From positions 310,001 to 374,000 of the forward strand of contig JODP01000004.1 of NCBI GenBank assembly GCA_000719025.1: a stretch of DNA of 64,000 nt, read 5' to 3'. Made by a program: the position numbers and the translations under genes. How positions within the stretch are numbered: position 1 is the first letter of the stretch; each line of letters begins with the position of its first letter. The DNA comes from Kineosporia aurantiaca JCM 3230 (lineage in GTDB: Bacteria > Actinomycetota > Actinomycetes > Actinomycetales > Kineosporiaceae). The notes under the pieces are model-generated. The model had not been told where the DNA came from. It saw only the letters and a list, made by a program, of their open reading frames with translations, and searched no databases. This document shows positions 24,816-33,823 of this stretch, one piece after another.

Positions 24816-27074
24816 TCAGACCGGTACGGCCCGGCTCAGGACGGCCGGAAGCCGGCCGGTGTGCAGCAGCCCCAGCCGCTGGGTTGCCCGGGTCACCGCC
24901 ACGTACAGATCCCGCGCCCCGTTCCCGGACTCGTCCAAAATCTCCTGAGGCTCGACCAGCAGCACCGAGTCGAACTCCAGGCCCTTGGACTGTTCCACGG
25001 TGAGCACCAGCACCGGGGTGTCCAGGGCATCCCGATCGTCGGTGAGCGCCGGCACCTGGAGCACCGCGCACAGTTCGGCCAGGCGGGCGGAGGCTGCGAT
25101 CACGGCCAGCCGCCCCTCCCCCGTTGCCGACCGCTCCCGATCGACGACCCGGCCCAGCTCGTCGGCCAGTTCGCCGGGCTCGACCCGACGGCTCCACGGT
25201 GGGTGCGCGCCCTCCCGCACGGCGGCCGGGGCGATCAGCGAGTCGTCGATCCGGGCCAGCACATCGGCCGCCACGGCCATGATCTGGGCCGGCGTGCGGT
25301 AGTTCAGGCTCAGATGCTCCAGCCGCCAGCGGCCTTTCGCGTACGGATCGAAAACTTCACTCCACGAGCGGGTTCCGGCCACCGAACCGGTCTGGGCAAT
25401 ATCCCCCACGACCGTCATCGACTGGCCGGGGCAGCGCCGCATCAGCATCCGCCAGACCATCGGCGAGAGTTCCTGGGCCTCGTCCACGATCACGTGACCG
25501 TAGGTCCAGGTCCGGTCGGCCCGGGCCCGCTCGGCGACCGACTCCAGCAGGGCGTCCCCCTCGTGCTGACGCAGCAACTGGGCGGCGTTGACCGTCTCGA
25601 TGCCGAGCTCGGCCAGGGTCTCCTCGGCGTAGGCCAGCTCGTCGTCCAGATCCTCCAGGGCAGCCTGCTCGCCGAGGATCCGCTGGACCGACTGCAGCGG
25701 GCCGAGCAGTTCGGCCACCTCGTCCAGCAGGGGCACGTCGGCCGGCGACCAGTCCTGAACCGGATCTCGCAGAAGGGTTTTCCACTCGGCCTCGCTCAGC
25801 TCGGGGGCGGCCGCAGCCAGCGCCTGCGGGGAGGTGAGGAGATCGGCCAGGAAGGGGCGGGGCAACAGACCCGGCCACAACCCGTCCAGGGCCGCCGCGA
25901 CGTCCGCGTCCGAGCGCAACTGGCTTCCGACGTCCATCGTTCCCGCTTTGCCGACCCGCCAGCCGTTCATCTTCCCGACCCGGCGGCTCATCACGTCGAT
26001 GACCTGCTCGATGAAGATCTCCCGGGCCTGGTTGTGCGGCTCGTGCGCCTGCCAGGCGAGCTCCCGGGCCTGTTCGAAGACGGCCGGCTCCATCCGGACC
26101 ACCTCCTCGCGCATCGTCCCCCGGTTCACCGTGATCCGCAGCGTGTCCCCGGGGATCTGCTGACGGTTGCGGACCGCCCGGGCCAGCACGTCCGTCATCC
26201 GCAGGTCGCCCTTGAGCAGGGTGGCCTCCGGTGTCTGCGGGCCCTGCGCGTCAAGACCTGGGTAGAGCTGGCCGACGCTGGACAGGACCACGTCGTTCTC
26301 GCCCAGGGCGGGCAGCACCTCGTCGACGTAGTGCATGAACGTCGGGTTGGGACCCACGATCAGCACGCCCCGCTTGGCCAGCCGCTCGCGGTAGGTGTAG
26401 AGCAGGTAGGCGGCGCGGTGCAGGGCCACCACCGTCTTACCGGTCCCCGGACCGCCCTGGACCACCAGGATGCCGCGCAGATCGGCCCGGACGATCCGGT
26501 CCTGCTCGACCTGGATGGTCGCGACGATGTCCCGCATCCGCCCGGTGCGCTCCGCGTTCAGCGAGGCGAACAGCGCCGATTCCTCGTCCAGCAGGCCCCG
26601 CTCGACGTCGGTGAGGGCGGAGGCGCCGAACACCTCGTCGTCGATGGCGGTGACGGTGCGGTTGCGGGTCCGGATCTGACGCCGGCGCACGACGCCGCCC
26701 GGAGCCACCGGTGTGGCCCGGTAGAAGCCCTCGGCGGCGGGCGCCCGCCAGTCCACCAGGTCCAGCGAGGGCTGGGACGCATCGTCGCCGAGCAGGCTCA
26801 TCCGGCCGATGTGCAGGCGCTCACCGCTCTCCAGGTCCAGCCGCCCGAAGCACAGGCCGTACTCGGCGGCCGCGAGCTGACTCAGGCGCCGGCTGCGCAG
26901 CCGCTCGGCCGCATCCCGCTCGACCAGGGACTGCAGGGTCCCGCGCCCGCCGCGTCCGTGCACCTCACGCAACTGCTCGTCGGTCTCGACCCGCAGGCCG
27001 TCGAGGCGCTCGTAGAGCCTGGACACGTTCTGTTGTTCGGCGGACAGTTCGCTCTGGCGATGGTCATCGCCCAT
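24816..27074 (-). CDS. HelD-like UvrD/Rep superfamily ATPase
   Basis: 752 aa. Long charged N-terminal arm (about 1-100, coiled-coil-like), Walker A GGPGTGKTVVALHRAAYLL near 210, DEAQELSPM, VVGDIAQTG and a UvrD-type C-terminal half ending VAVTRATQRLGLLH. The overall layout matches HelD proteins, which pry stalled RNA polymerase off DNA; some actinobacterial members (HelR) protect against rifampicin. No rifamycin-associated element was recognised upstream. Convergent and immediately adjacent to the LysR gene (stops abut). Confidence 0.85.
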   Translation of the reverse strand: MGDDHRQSELSAEQQNVSRLYERLDGLRVETDEQLREVHGRGGRGTLQSLVERDAAERLRSRRLSQLAAAEYGLCFGRLDLESGERLHIGRMSLLGDDASQPSLDLVDWRAPAAEGFYRATPVAPGGVVRRRQIRTRNRTVTAIDDEVFGASALTDVERGLLDEESALFASLNAERTGRMRDIVATIQVEQDRIVRADLRGILVVQGGPGTGKTVVALHRAAYLLYTYRERLAKRGVLIVGPNPTFMHYVDEVLPALGENDVVLSSVGQLYPGLDAQGPQTPEATLLKGDLRMTDVLARAVRNRQQIPGDTLRITVNRGTMREEVVRMEPAVFEQARELAWQAHEPHNQAREIFIEQVIDVMSRRVGKMNGWRVGKAGTMDVGSQLRSDADVAAALDGLWPGLLPRPFLADLLTSPQALAAAAPELSEAEWKTLLRDPVQDWSPADVPLLDEVAELLGPLQSVQRILGEQAALEDLDDELAYAEETLAELGIETVNAAQLLRQHEGDALLESVAERARADRTWTYGHVIVDEAQELSPMVWRMLMRRCPGQSMTVVGDIAQTGSVAGTRSWSEVFDPYAKGRWRLEHLSLNYRTPAQIMAVAADVLARIDDSLIAPAAVREGAHPPWSRRVEPGELADELGRVVDRERSATGEGRLAVIAASARLAELCAVLQVPALTDDRDALDTPVLVLTVEQSKGLEFDSVLLVEPQEILDESGNGARDLYVAVTRATQRLGLLHTGRLPAVLSRAVPV

Positions 27075-27730
27075 TCGTCACTCGCCTCGGGTTGTTTCGC
27101 GGACCGAGACAGTTTAGGCGATGCCCCGGGACGCGCTTCGGGGCCGGCATCTGCACCGCGGCCCTCGACGACCGGTTTCATCGGCTTGACAGCGAAGCCC
27201 CAGATCCGACATTAGGGACGCTTGAGAGCGGCGGTCGGCGGCGCAAGGGCAGGATGCGGTATCGATACAGCATCCAACGGGCATTCGCCGTAGCGCTCAC
27301 AGCGAACAAATTCGTGGGTTTCACCACTGGACCGCTGTGGGCCGGGCGCGGCGGCGGTGATCCGCCCACCGCCTCCGAAGCTCCCCTGGGCCTTCCGGCC
27401 CCCGCCGTCTTGTTACCTCACGGTTACCCCGCGCTATTACTCATTGCTTCTGCCGGAGAATGGTTTTCAGGCATTCGCGAACCATTCCAAGATCTACTTC
27501 GGTACGGGCGGAGCAGCGCAAACGCACCAATTCGGAGCTGGTGGCGAAGAAGCCGGAAAGCGCGCCGGCCGACCCCCGGCAACATCTGATCCGACAGTCA
27601 GGACCCGCCCTCGCGGGGCCGGGGAAGATCCGTCCGTCAAGGCATGGGGTCGAAATCTCATCTAGGCCCTATGCTGAGTCCTGCCCGCCGAGCACACGGC
27701 CCGCGCGGGCACATGGTCTTTGGGAGAAAC
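27075..27730. other. 656-bp region without a supportable gene
   Basis: Lies between the helD-like start and the cold-shock gene. No ORF here has convincing coding character. Visible elements: a 24-bp near-perfect palindrome at 27252-27275 (GTATCGATAC core flanked by GGATGC/GCATCC) and a 7-bp inverted repeat GAATGGT/ACCATTC at 27458-27464 and 27481-27487. Promoters of the two flanking genes should be here; TATGCT near 27668 could be a -10 element for the cold-shock gene. The remainder may be a long cold-shock leader. Confidence 0.45.
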
Positions 27731-27937
27731 ATGGCACAGGGTACGGTCAAGTGGTTCAACGCCGAAAAGGGCTTCGGTTTCATCTCGGTTGACGGGGGCG
27801 GTGCCGACGTGTTCGTGCACTGGTCCGCCATCCAGATGGACGGGTACCGGGCGCTGGACGAGGGCCAGCGGGTGGAGTTCGAGCTCACGCAGGGCCAGAA
27901 GGGCCCGCAGGCGGACGCCGTTCGGGCCGCTCAGTAA
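27731..27937 (+). CDS. Cold-shock protein (CspA family)
   Basis: 68-aa single-strand nucleic-acid-binding OB-fold protein. RNP1 (KGFGFISV) and RNP2 (VFVHWSAI) are intact. The frame is open upstream, but ATG 27731 after GGGAGAAAC gives the standard length (MAQGTVKWFNAEKG). Acts as an RNA chaperone and antiterminator in the cytoplasm. Flanked by long non-coding stretches on both sides. Confidence 0.95.
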   Translation: MAQGTVKWFNAEKGFGFISVDGGGADVFVHWSAIQMDGYRALDEGQRVEFELTQGQKGPQADAVRAAQ

Positions 27938-27952
27938 TTCTGCTCCACTGAT

Positions 27953-27990
27953 GAGGCTTCGCGGCTCGGCTTCTTCGTAAGAGCCGCCTC
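27953..27990 (+). terminator. Terminator hairpin after the cold-shock gene
   Basis: GCGGCTC (27961-27967) pairs with GAGCCGC (27981-27987) around a 13-base loop; flanking GAG/CTC extends it. Located 15-50 bp past the stop codon. Confidence 0.6.
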
Positions 27991-28755
27991 ATACCGGCAG
28001 TTTCCGCGTGGTGAGTTCAGTCGACCCACGCGAATCTGTAGGCATATACGACGGTTCATGCCCCACCTCACGCCTTCGGGTGTCGAGACAGGTCCAAACC
28101 GTCGTGTATCAGAGACTCTCGGTCCTGCCGATCGCTTCTTTCACGACACTGACATCGTCAAGTCCGCTCACGCGTTCTGACCGTGACAGAGGCGGCACTG
28201 GCCGTTGTGGTCCTTCGGGGCCACAACGGTGGAGTGCGGTCCGGGCTGGGTTCACTGTGGGTTTCCCGGTGAGTCCAGCCCGGGCGCGGGTCCCCTGCGC
28301 CCTTCGATCCGGCTCTTCCGCTCTGCGGCCCGGATCCGGCTTTAGAACATTTGGATGGGCCCACGTCGGCGGTACCCAGTAAAGAACTGGGCACCGCCGG
28401 TGCCGGGCGTTCTGATCGAAACCCGCTGCGATGATCCTGGGTTCAGGCGTCACCAGCGCAACCCCGATCGCGATACCCAGGTTCAGCCCAGCGGGCCTTG
28501 GGCCCGATCTCCGGGAGTCGTCGCCGAACGTCCAGGCCCATCCTGTCACCCAGGCACCGCAAGCCCGCCAGACGGGCGTTGAAGCGCACCCCGTCGGGCT
28601 CCCGATCAGCACCCGAGGTACACGGGTCGGCATCCTGGGAACGTTGTCGACGGTGAAATGCCGTTGGCGATCATTTGGGGATGAGAATGACCGCGAATTC
28701 CCAGGAATAGGTGTGTTCAATTCACAGCCGGTTTTCGCGGCTGGACGGGAACACC
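27991..28755. other. 765-bp non-coding, inverted-repeat-rich region
   Basis: No credible gene; the long minus-strand frame 28109-28720 lacks a recognisable domain and has Pro/Arg-rich composition. Inverted repeats: CGCGTGG/CCACGCG (28005-28011, 28026-28032); a 13-bp pair with one mismatch (28044-28056, 28097-28109); CCGTTGTGG/CCACAACGG (28202-28210, 28221-28229); and a 13-bp stem with one mismatch and loop AAAGA (28368-28380, 28386-28398). Could be structured RNA or remnants of older genes. Confidence 0.4.
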
Positions 28756-29622
28756 TCAGCCTCCGATCTTGTCCAGTTCGGCGACGTCCTCATCAGACAG
28801 TTCGAGGGCCGCACCGGCGACGTTCTCCCGCAGATGGGCCACCGACGAGGTGCCGGGGATCAGCATGATGTTCGGCGAGCGCTGCAGCAGCCAGGCCAGG
28901 GCGACGGACATCGGCGTGGAGTCCAGCCGGGTGGCCACCGCCGAGAGGGCCTCGGACTGCAGGGGGCTGAAGCCGCCGAGGGGGAAGAACGGCACGTAGG
29001 CGATGCCCTCGGCGGCGAGCCGGTCGATCAGCTCGTCGTCCTGGCGGAAGGCCAGGTTGTACATGTTCTGCACGCACACGATCGGGGCGATCGCCTGGGC
29101 CTCGGCGATCTGCTCGGGCGTGGCGTTGCTGATCCCGAGGTGCCGGATCAGCCCCTGCTGCTGGAGCTCGACCAGGGCCCCGAGCGGATCGGCGACCGAC
29201 TCGGCCAGGGTGCCCTCGGCGTTGCCGAGGCGCAGGTTGACCAGGTCGAGCGTCTCCAGGCCGAGGTCCTCGAGGTTGGCGTGCACGGAGCGGCGGACGT
29301 CGTCCGGCTTGCGGGCCGGGGGCCAGCCACCCTTCTCGTCCCGGTCAGCGCCGATCTTCGTGACGATGTGCAGCGACTCGGGGTAGGGGTGCAAGGCCTC
29401 CCGGATCACCTGGTTGGTGAACTTCGGCCCGTAAGCGTCGGCCGTGTCGATGTGCGTGATGCCCAGTTCGACCACTTCGCGCAGCACGGCGAGGGCACCG
29501 TCGTGGTCGGCGGGCGGGCCCATCACCCAGGGGCCGGCCAGCTGCATGGCGCCGTAGCCGAACCGGGTGACGGGCAGGTCGCCCAGGGTCCAGGTGCCGC
29601 CGGGCAGAGTCGTGGGGGTCAT
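28756..29622 (-). CDS. Aldo/keto reductase
   Basis: 288 aa from ATG 29622 (upstream in-frame codons overlap the promoter). NADPH-dependent carbonyl reductase of the TIM-barrel AKR family. Active-site signatures: DTADAYGP (catalytic Tyr and Asp), IVTKIG (Lys), and HLGISNA. C-terminal LLQRSPNIMLIPGTSSVAHL binds the nucleotide. Divergent from an HxlR regulator with a palindrome between; HxlR/AKR pairs commonly sense reactive electrophiles. Substrate unknown. Confidence 0.9.
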   Translation of the reverse strand: MTPTTLPGGTWTLGDLPVTRFGYGAMQLAGPWVMGPPADHDGALAVLREVVELGITHIDTADAYGPKFTNQVIREALHPYPESLHIVTKIGADRDEKGGWPPARKPDDVRRSVHANLEDLGLETLDLVNLRLGNAEGTLAESVADPLGALVELQQQGLIRHLGISNATPEQIAEAQAIAPIVCVQNMYNLAFRQDDELIDRLAAEGIAYVPFFPLGGFSPLQSEALSAVATRLDSTPMSVALAWLLQRSPNIMLIPGTSSVAHLRENVAGAALELSDEDVAELDKIGG

Positions 29623-29711
29623 GCGGATACCTCTGGCTTTCATGGTGAGCTGGGCAGTGCTGCTTGCCGGTACCTGCTTCACTATGGAGAGGTAACTATC
29701 CAGCGGGAAGT

Positions 29712-29729
29712 ACGCACCCGCAGGTGCGT
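29712..29729. promoter_or_regulatory. Candidate HxlR operator
   Basis: ACGCACC-cgca-GGTGCGT, a perfect 7-4-7 palindrome in the 135-bp gap between the AKR and HxlR starts, 29 bp upstream of the HxlR ATG. Confidence 0.5.
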
Positions 29730-29757
29730 TGGGTACCCCCGGGTGAGGAGATGTCGG

Positions 29758-30201
29758 ATGGCCACCACGACGGCGGCACAGAAGAAGGCCGAGGAGAAGG
29801 CCAGGTACGACGCCTTCCTGGCGGTTTGCCCGAGCCAGAAGCTGCTGGACCGGATCTCCGACAAATGGGTCACGCTGGTGCTGTCCGCCCTGAGCTACGA
29901 CGGTCAGCCCGAGTTCGACGCCGACTGCGTCGGAGGGGCGCGATCGATGCGCTATTCGGAGCTGTCCCGCCTGCTGGCCGGCATCAGCCCGAAAATGCTC
30001 ACCCAGACGCTCCGCTCGCTGGAGCGGGACGGCCTGATCACCCGCACGGTGACGGCGACCGTCCCGGTCACGGTCACCTACGAGCTCACCGACCTCGGGC
30101 TCTCGCTGCAGCATCTGATGCGTGGGCTGAAGGCCTGGGCCCAGATCCACATGGACGACGTGTTCGCGAACCGCGAGAGCTACGACGACGCCAACGCCTG
30201 A
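29758..30201 (+). CDS. HxlR-family transcriptional regulator
   Basis: 147 aa; HxlR-type winged helix (CPSQKLLDRISDKWVTLVLSAL, RYSELSRLLAGISPKMLTQTLRSLERDGLI). Cys27 near the start of the domain is at the position used as redox sensor in some HxlR proteins. ATG 29758 has GAGGAG seven bases upstream. Likely represses itself and the divergent AKR gene. A further 12 bp on, a CaiB-type gene starts in the same direction. Confidence 0.9.
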   Translation: MATTTAAQKKAEEKARYDAFLAVCPSQKLLDRISDKWVTLVLSALSYDGQPEFDADCVGGARSMRYSELSRLLAGISPKMLTQTLRSLERDGLITRTVTATVPVTVTYELTDLGLSLQHLMRGLKAWAQIHMDDVFANRESYDDANA

Positions 30202-30213
30202 ACGGCTCTGCCA

Positions 30214-31335
30214 GTGACGCACACTCAACCTGCCGAGGGTCCCCTGGCCGGCCTGCGGGTGCTTGAGTTCGCCACGATCGGCCCCGGACCGTACGCCTGC
30301 CTGTTGCTCGCCGAACTGGGTGCTGACGTGCTGCGACTGGACCGGTTTGAGGGCCCGGGCCTGGCCGGGGCCGCCGCCGGTCTCAACCGCAGCCGCCCGG
30401 CCGTCCCAATTGATCTGAAGTCACCCGTCGGCCGGGAACTGGCCCTGGACCTGGCTTCCCGGGCCGATGTCCTGATCGAGGGCAACCGACCGGGAGTGAT
30501 GGAACGCCTCGGGCTCGGCCCTCAGGAGTGCCTGGGCCGCAACCCGCGTCTGGTGTACGGCCGGATGACCGGCTGGGGGCAGGAGGGGCCGCTGAGCCAG
30601 GCGGCCGGCCACGACATCAACTACGCCGGGCTGACCGGCGCCCTGCACATGATCGGCCCCCGCGAGAAGCCCATGCCGGCGGCCAATCTCGTCGCGGATT
30701 TCGGCGGCGGGGCGCTGTTCCTGGTCACCGGGGTGCTGGCGGCCCTGCACGAGCGCGAGCGCAGCGGGCTGGGCCAGGTGGTGGACGCCGCGATGGTCGA
30801 CGGAGCGGCTTCGCTGACCACCATGATGTACACGATGCTGGGGGCCGGGCTCTGGCGGGACGAGCGCGAGGCCAACTATCTCGACGGCGCAGCCCCGTTC
30901 TACGGCACCTACCGTTGCGCCGACGACCGTTTCGTCGCCGTCGGGGCGCTCGAACCGCAGTTCTACCGGGCTCTGGTGGATGGCCTCGGGGTAGCTCACC
31001 GCCTGACCGGCGAGCAGTTTGAGCAGTCGGCCTGGCCGGCCCACCGGGCGCTTTTCGCCGAGGCTTTCGCCGCTCGCGGAAGGGACGAGTGGGTGGACCG
31101 GTTCGAGGGGACGGACGCCTGCGTCACCCCGGTCCTGAGCCTGAGCGAAGCTCCTCAGCACCCCCACCTGCAGGCCCGGGAGACGTTCGTGTCGATCGGG
31201 GGGATCGTGCAGCCGGCCGTCGCTCCGCGCTTCTCCCGCAGTGGCACCCGGCCTCCCACTCCCCCGGGCACCCACACCGTCGACGCGGTGAGGGACTGGA
31301 TCGCCGGAAAAGGACCCTTCACCGACTCCGCGTAG
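30214..31335 (+). CDS. CaiB/BaiF CoA-transferase family protein, alpha-methylacyl-CoA racemase-like
   Basis: 373 aa, the racemase length. N-terminal GLRVLEFATIGPGPYACLLLAELGADVLRLD and RSRPAVPIDLKS bind CoA. The His of AAGHDINYAGLTGAL and Asp of NLVADFGGG match the catalytic His/Asp pair of alpha-methylacyl-CoA racemase, which epimerises 2-methyl-branched acyl-CoA during fatty-acid or sterol side-chain degradation. GTG start 12 bp after the HxlR stop. Followed by an LLM-class enzyme. Confidence 0.87.
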   Translation: MTHTQPAEGPLAGLRVLEFATIGPGPYACLLLAELGADVLRLDRFEGPGLAGAAAGLNRSRPAVPIDLKSPVGRELALDLASRADVLIEGNRPGVMERLGLGPQECLGRNPRLVYGRMTGWGQEGPLSQAAGHDINYAGLTGALHMIGPREKPMPAANLVADFGGGALFLVTGVLAALHERERSGLGQVVDAAMVDGAASLTTMMYTMLGAGLWRDEREANYLDGAAPFYGTYRCADDRFVAVGALEPQFYRALVDGLGVAHRLTGEQFEQSAWPAHRALFAEAFAARGRDEWVDRFEGTDACVTPVLSLSEAPQHPHLQARETFVSIGGIVQPAVAPRFSRSGTRPPTPPGTHTVDAVRDWIAGKGPFTDSA

Positions 31336-31403
31336 GCGGCGAAGCCTCGGCAAGGCAGGATGAAGCCGACCAGCCCCATTGCGAGCGTTCCAGGAGGCCC
31401 CAC

Positions 31404-32441
31404 GTGCGGATCGGTACCCAGCTGCCCTACGCCGGCGACTTCGCCGCATCAGTCGACCAGCTGCAGGACTACCACCGAGCCGGGGTATCTATCGCCTACG
31501 TCGCCGAGGCCTACAGCTTCGACGCCGTCAGCCAACTCGGCTACCTCGCCGCCCGCATCCCCGACATCGAGATCGCCTCCAACATCCTGCCCATCTACAC
31601 CCGCACCCCCACCCTGCTGGCCATGACCGCGGCCGGACTGGACTACGTCTCCGGCGGCCGCTTCACCCTCGGCCTGGGCGCCAGCGGTCCCCAGGTCATC
31701 GAGGGATTCCACGGCGTCCCCTACGACGCCCCGATCGGCCGCACCCGCGAAATCATCGATATCTGCCGCCAGGTCTGGCGCCGGGAGCGTGTCCAGCACT
31801 CCGGCCGCAACTACCAGATCCCCCTGCAGGACGGCGGCACCGGACTGGGCAAGCCGCTGAAGCTGATCAACCACCCGGTTCGCGAGCGGATCCCGATCCT
31901 GATTGCCGCGATGGGGCCGAAGAACGTGCAGCTCGCGGCCGAACAGGCCGAAGGCTGGGCCCCGTTCTTCTTCCTCCCCGAAGGCGCCGACGAGGTCTGG
32001 GGCCAGGATCTGGCCGCCGGAAAGGCCAAACGCGACGCGGCCCTGGGCGAACTCGACATTGTCGCCCCCGTCCCCCTTGCGATCGGCGAGGACGTGGAGG
32101 CCCTGCTGGACGCCATGCGCCCGGTGTTCGCGCTCTATCTCGGAGGCATGGGCGCCAAGGGCAAGAACTTCTACCACGACCTCGCCGCCCGCTTCGGCTA
32201 CGAAGCCGAAGCCGACCGCGTCCAGGAGCTCTACCTGGACGGCCACAAAAACGAAGCCGCAGCCGCCGTACCCGGGGAACTGCTCCGCTCGATGTCCCTG
32301 GTCGGACCGCGGTCCTGGGTCGCCGAACGGGTCTCGGCGTTGCACCAGGCCGGGGTTCGCACGCTCTCGGTCAGCCCGATGGCCCCCACCCACGCCGAGC
32401 GGGTGACCGCGGTCGAGCAGCTGGCCGATCTGCTGCCCTGA
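31404..32441 (+). CDS. LLM-class (F420-dependent) oxidoreductase
   Basis: 345 aa from GTG 31404 with AGGAGG at 31392-31397. Luciferase-like TIM barrel: IGTQLPYAGDF, EAYSFDAVSQLGYLAARI, LGLGASGPQVIEGFHG and the C-terminal third typical of actinobacterial F420-dependent enzymes. Oxidises or reduces an unknown small substrate. The open frame before the GTG is not coding. Could be co-transcribed with the racemase-like gene. Confidence 0.87.
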   Translation: MRIGTQLPYAGDFAASVDQLQDYHRAGVSIAYVAEAYSFDAVSQLGYLAARIPDIEIASNILPIYTRTPTLLAMTAAGLDYVSGGRFTLGLGASGPQVIEGFHGVPYDAPIGRTREIIDICRQVWRRERVQHSGRNYQIPLQDGGTGLGKPLKLINHPVRERIPILIAAMGPKNVQLAAEQAEGWAPFFFLPEGADEVWGQDLAAGKAKRDAALGELDIVAPVPLAIGEDVEALLDAMRPVFALYLGGMGAKGKNFYHDLAARFGYEAEADRVQELYLDGHKNEAAAAVPGELLRSMSLVGPRSWVAERVSALHQAGVRTLSVSPMAPTHAERVTAVEQLADLLP

Positions 32442-32453
32442 TCCGATCGGGGC

Positions 32454-33278
32454 TCAGGGTCGGCGCAGATCCGGGTTACGGGCGCTGGGGAACAGCTCCC
32501 ACAGCTGCTCGAGCAGCGCATCGTCGATTTCCGGGACCGAGCCGCTCATCCCGTTGTCGAGGTCCACCGGGCCGCGGGTGTGGGTGTGCAGCTGCTCCAT
32601 CCGCCGGTCCATCTCCCCCGCGGTGGCGGCCGCCTCGGCCAGCTCCTGGACCAGATGCTCCGGTACCTCGCCGTCGAACTTGTAGAAGATCTTGTGCTCC
32701 AGGCTGGCCCAGAAGTCCATCGCGATCGTCCGGATCTGGACCTCGACGATGACCGGCACCGGCCCGGTGGACAGGAACACCGGGATCTCCAGGATCACGT
32801 GCAGGCTCTTGTAGCCGTTCGGCTTCGGCCGGGCGATGTAGTCCCGGATCTCGATCACCCGCAGGTCGCTCTGCGAGGTCAGGGCCTCCAGCAGGCGATA
32901 GGTGTCGGCGATGAAGCTGCAGGTGATCCGGATACCGGCGATGTCGGTGATGTTCCGGCGGATGGCCGGCAGCGTCGGTTCGCAGCCTTTGCGAACCACT
33001 TTGCGCAGGATGCTTTCCGGCGTCTTCACCCGCGAGGAGACGTGCTCGATCGGGTTGTAGCGGTGCAGGTGCAGGAACTCCTCCCGCAGGATCGTCACCT
33101 TGGTCAGCACCTCGTCCACCGCGAACCGGTACTCCATGATGAAACGGGTGAAATCGCGCTGCATCTGGCGGACGAAGTCGCGCCGGGCCGGATCGGCGGG
33201 AAGGAATCCGTCGCCCGGGCGATCTACCTCATCCAGGTCGAGATCATCCGGGTCTCGCCAGGACCGAGCACTGTGCAT
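32454..33278 (-). CDS. Small alarmone synthetase (RelA/SpoT synthetase domain)
   Basis: 274 aa, one domain. Synthetase motifs: DIAGIRITCSF, RPKPNGYKSLH and VEVQIRTIAMDFWASLEHKIFYK. No HD hydrolase, TGS or ACT domain, so it fits the RelQ/YjbM-type small synthetases that make (p)ppGpp without ribosome control. It has an acidic N-terminal extension (about 1-35) and an acidic C-terminal tail. Monocistronic, convergent with the LLM gene (12 bp between stops). Confidence 0.88.
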   Translation of the reverse strand: MHSARSWRDPDDLDLDEVDRPGDGFLPADPARRDFVRQMQRDFTRFIMEYRFAVDEVLTKVTILREEFLHLHRYNPIEHVSSRVKTPESILRKVVRKGCEPTLPAIRRNITDIAGIRITCSFIADTYRLLEALTSQSDLRVIEIRDYIARPKPNGYKSLHVILEIPVFLSTGPVPVIVEVQIRTIAMDFWASLEHKIFYKFDGEVPEHLVQELAEAAATAGEMDRRMEQLHTHTRGPVDLDNGMSGSVPEIDDALLEQLWELFPSARNPDLRRP

Positions 33279-33359
33279 CCAGTGATTCTCTCATCCGGGA
33301 CACGGGTGAGTCGCCCACCCACAAGATGAGGAATGCGTACCGCGGCCGCAGTACCGGGC

Positions 33360-33728
33360 CTAGTCGTGGGGCGCATCGTCACTGAATTCGCGCACTGCAT
33401 AGAGGAATTGACACAAGGACGACATCACGTCCTGACCCAGCCCGGTCAGCGAGTAGGTGACCTGTGGGGGCACCGTCTCCTCGACCGAGCGCTCGATCAT
33501 CCCGGCCCGGACCAGGGCGTGCAGATTCTCGGCGAGGACCTTGCGGCTGACGTCGCCCAGCACCGTCTGCAGGGCGGCGAACCGGTGCGGCTCGGTGCCC
33601 AGGGCGGCGAGGATCTTCGGCGTCCACCGGTTGGTGAGCTGGTCCAGGACGGCCCGGCTGGGCCGGTCCCGGTCGAAGGCCCCCAGGGTGCGCGGCGGTA
33701 CGGCTCGGGCTTCTGCTTCCGCGGTCAT
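33360..33728 (-). CDS. HxlR-family transcriptional regulator
   Basis: 122 aa from ATG 33728 (33737 is an alternative). HxlR winged helix: LDQLTNRWTPKILAALG, FAALQTVLGDVSRKVLAENLHALVRAGMI, VTYSLTGLGQDV. Lacks the N-terminal Cys of classical redox-sensing members. Divergent from an SDR gene and probably its repressor. Confidence 0.88.
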   Translation of the reverse strand: MTAEAEARAVPPRTLGAFDRDRPSRAVLDQLTNRWTPKILAALGTEPHRFAALQTVLGDVSRKVLAENLHALVRAGMIERSVEETVPPQVTYSLTGLGQDVMSSLCQFLYAVREFSDDAPHD

Positions 33729-33823
33729 GGCCAGCACGTTACTTCTTTGTGCCGTCTTCCGGGAGCCGCCGCCGGTGCCTAGCGTGAAGGGGTAGTTGAA
33801 CGCTCACCCTTAGGAGAGACACG

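Noticed and set aside
24861..27215. 784-codon open frame antisense to the HelD-like gene
   Set aside because: Product is a His/Gln/Gly/Pro-rich shadow of the opposite strand; the minus-strand gene has clear domains.
27075..27250. Rifamycin-associated element upstream of the HelD-like gene
   Set aside because: No recognisable 19-bp inverted repeat of the known type was found in the leader.
27209..27589. Plus-strand frame beginning MRYRYSIQRAF
   Set aside because: No family resemblance, no Shine-Dalgarno, and it crosses the palindromic element.
28109..28720. 203-codon minus-strand frame
   Set aside because: No domain, biased composition, and the DNA is full of inverted repeats; described as non-coding instead.
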